Assembly: GCA_964582525.1 (NCBI GenBank)
Contig: CAZOSP010000110.1
Span: 1 to 11,105, forward strand
Origin: BB31 sp964582525
Lineage (GTDB): Bacteria > Pseudomonadota > Gammaproteobacteria > Beggiatoales > Beggiatoaceae
DNA length: 11,105 nucleotides
Reading direction: 5' to 3'
The position numbers and the translations under genes were made by a program. Below the pieces are notes generated by a model, which did no database searches, was not told the origin of the DNA, and worked only from the letters and a program-made list of their open reading frames with translations. Below, in pieces: positions 11,075 through 11,105 of the stretch; position 1 is the first letter of the stretch, and every line of letters begins with the position of its first letter.

Positions 11075-11105
11075 TTACCTATAATAAAATCAATCACTTA
11101 TGCAA

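Overview
The window reads as a gammaproteobacterial chromosome segment. A possible relation to the large sulfur bacteria (Thiotrichales/Beggiatoa-like) is suggested only by the combination of an Lcl/DUF1566 C-terminal domain, RDD proteins and several toxin-antitoxin remnants; no rRNA or marker gene is present to prove it. The left half has moderate GC and clean coding; the right end (after about 9350) is clearly AT-rich, with homopolymer runs, repeats and broken genes.

Layout. 1-355: non-coding leader with a short decayed N-terminus of an IS630-type transposase (112-228) and a Pho-box-like site just upstream of pstS. 356-5861, + strand: a complete high-affinity phosphate uptake and signalling operon, pstS-pstC-pstA-pstB1-pstB2-phoU. 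An intrinsic terminator/attenuator follows pstS. pstC and pstA overlap by one base. Two pstB genes lie in tandem, and the spacer between them still carries a recognisable piece of a second pstA C-terminus, so a pstA-pstB block was probably duplicated and the extra pstA then lost.

6097-9345, - strand: one very large membrane protein (1082 aa), convergent with phoU. It joins two tandem J-like modules that lack the HPD motif, four RDD membrane modules (one truncated, one without either aspartate) and a C-terminal Lcl/DUF1566 domain. Its DNA carries internal tandem duplications at several scales. A -10 TATAAT box and a GGAG ribosome site lie upstream. An open in-frame stretch of 48 codons follows its stop codon.

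9346-11105: spacer with hairpin-forming repeats, then a toxin-antitoxin island on the - strand. The intact module is an unusual YefM-type antitoxin plus a canonical YoeB toxin, ending in a strong terminator. On both sides lie pieces of a second system, a PIN-domain (VapC-like) toxin and a Phd/YefM-like antitoxin. The left piece is a 188-bp exact copy of part of the right one; the right antitoxin has a one-base frameshift in a poly-A run. A 37-bp terminator repeat also flanks the intact module. The island looks like a nested-repeat graveyard around one live TA pair.

Functionally, the Pst proteins import phosphate (PstS binds it in the periplasm, PstC/PstA form the channel, PstB hydrolyses ATP), and PhoU couples transporter state to the PhoR/PhoB response; the Pho-box-like site would close that loop. 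PhoR and PhoB are not in the window.
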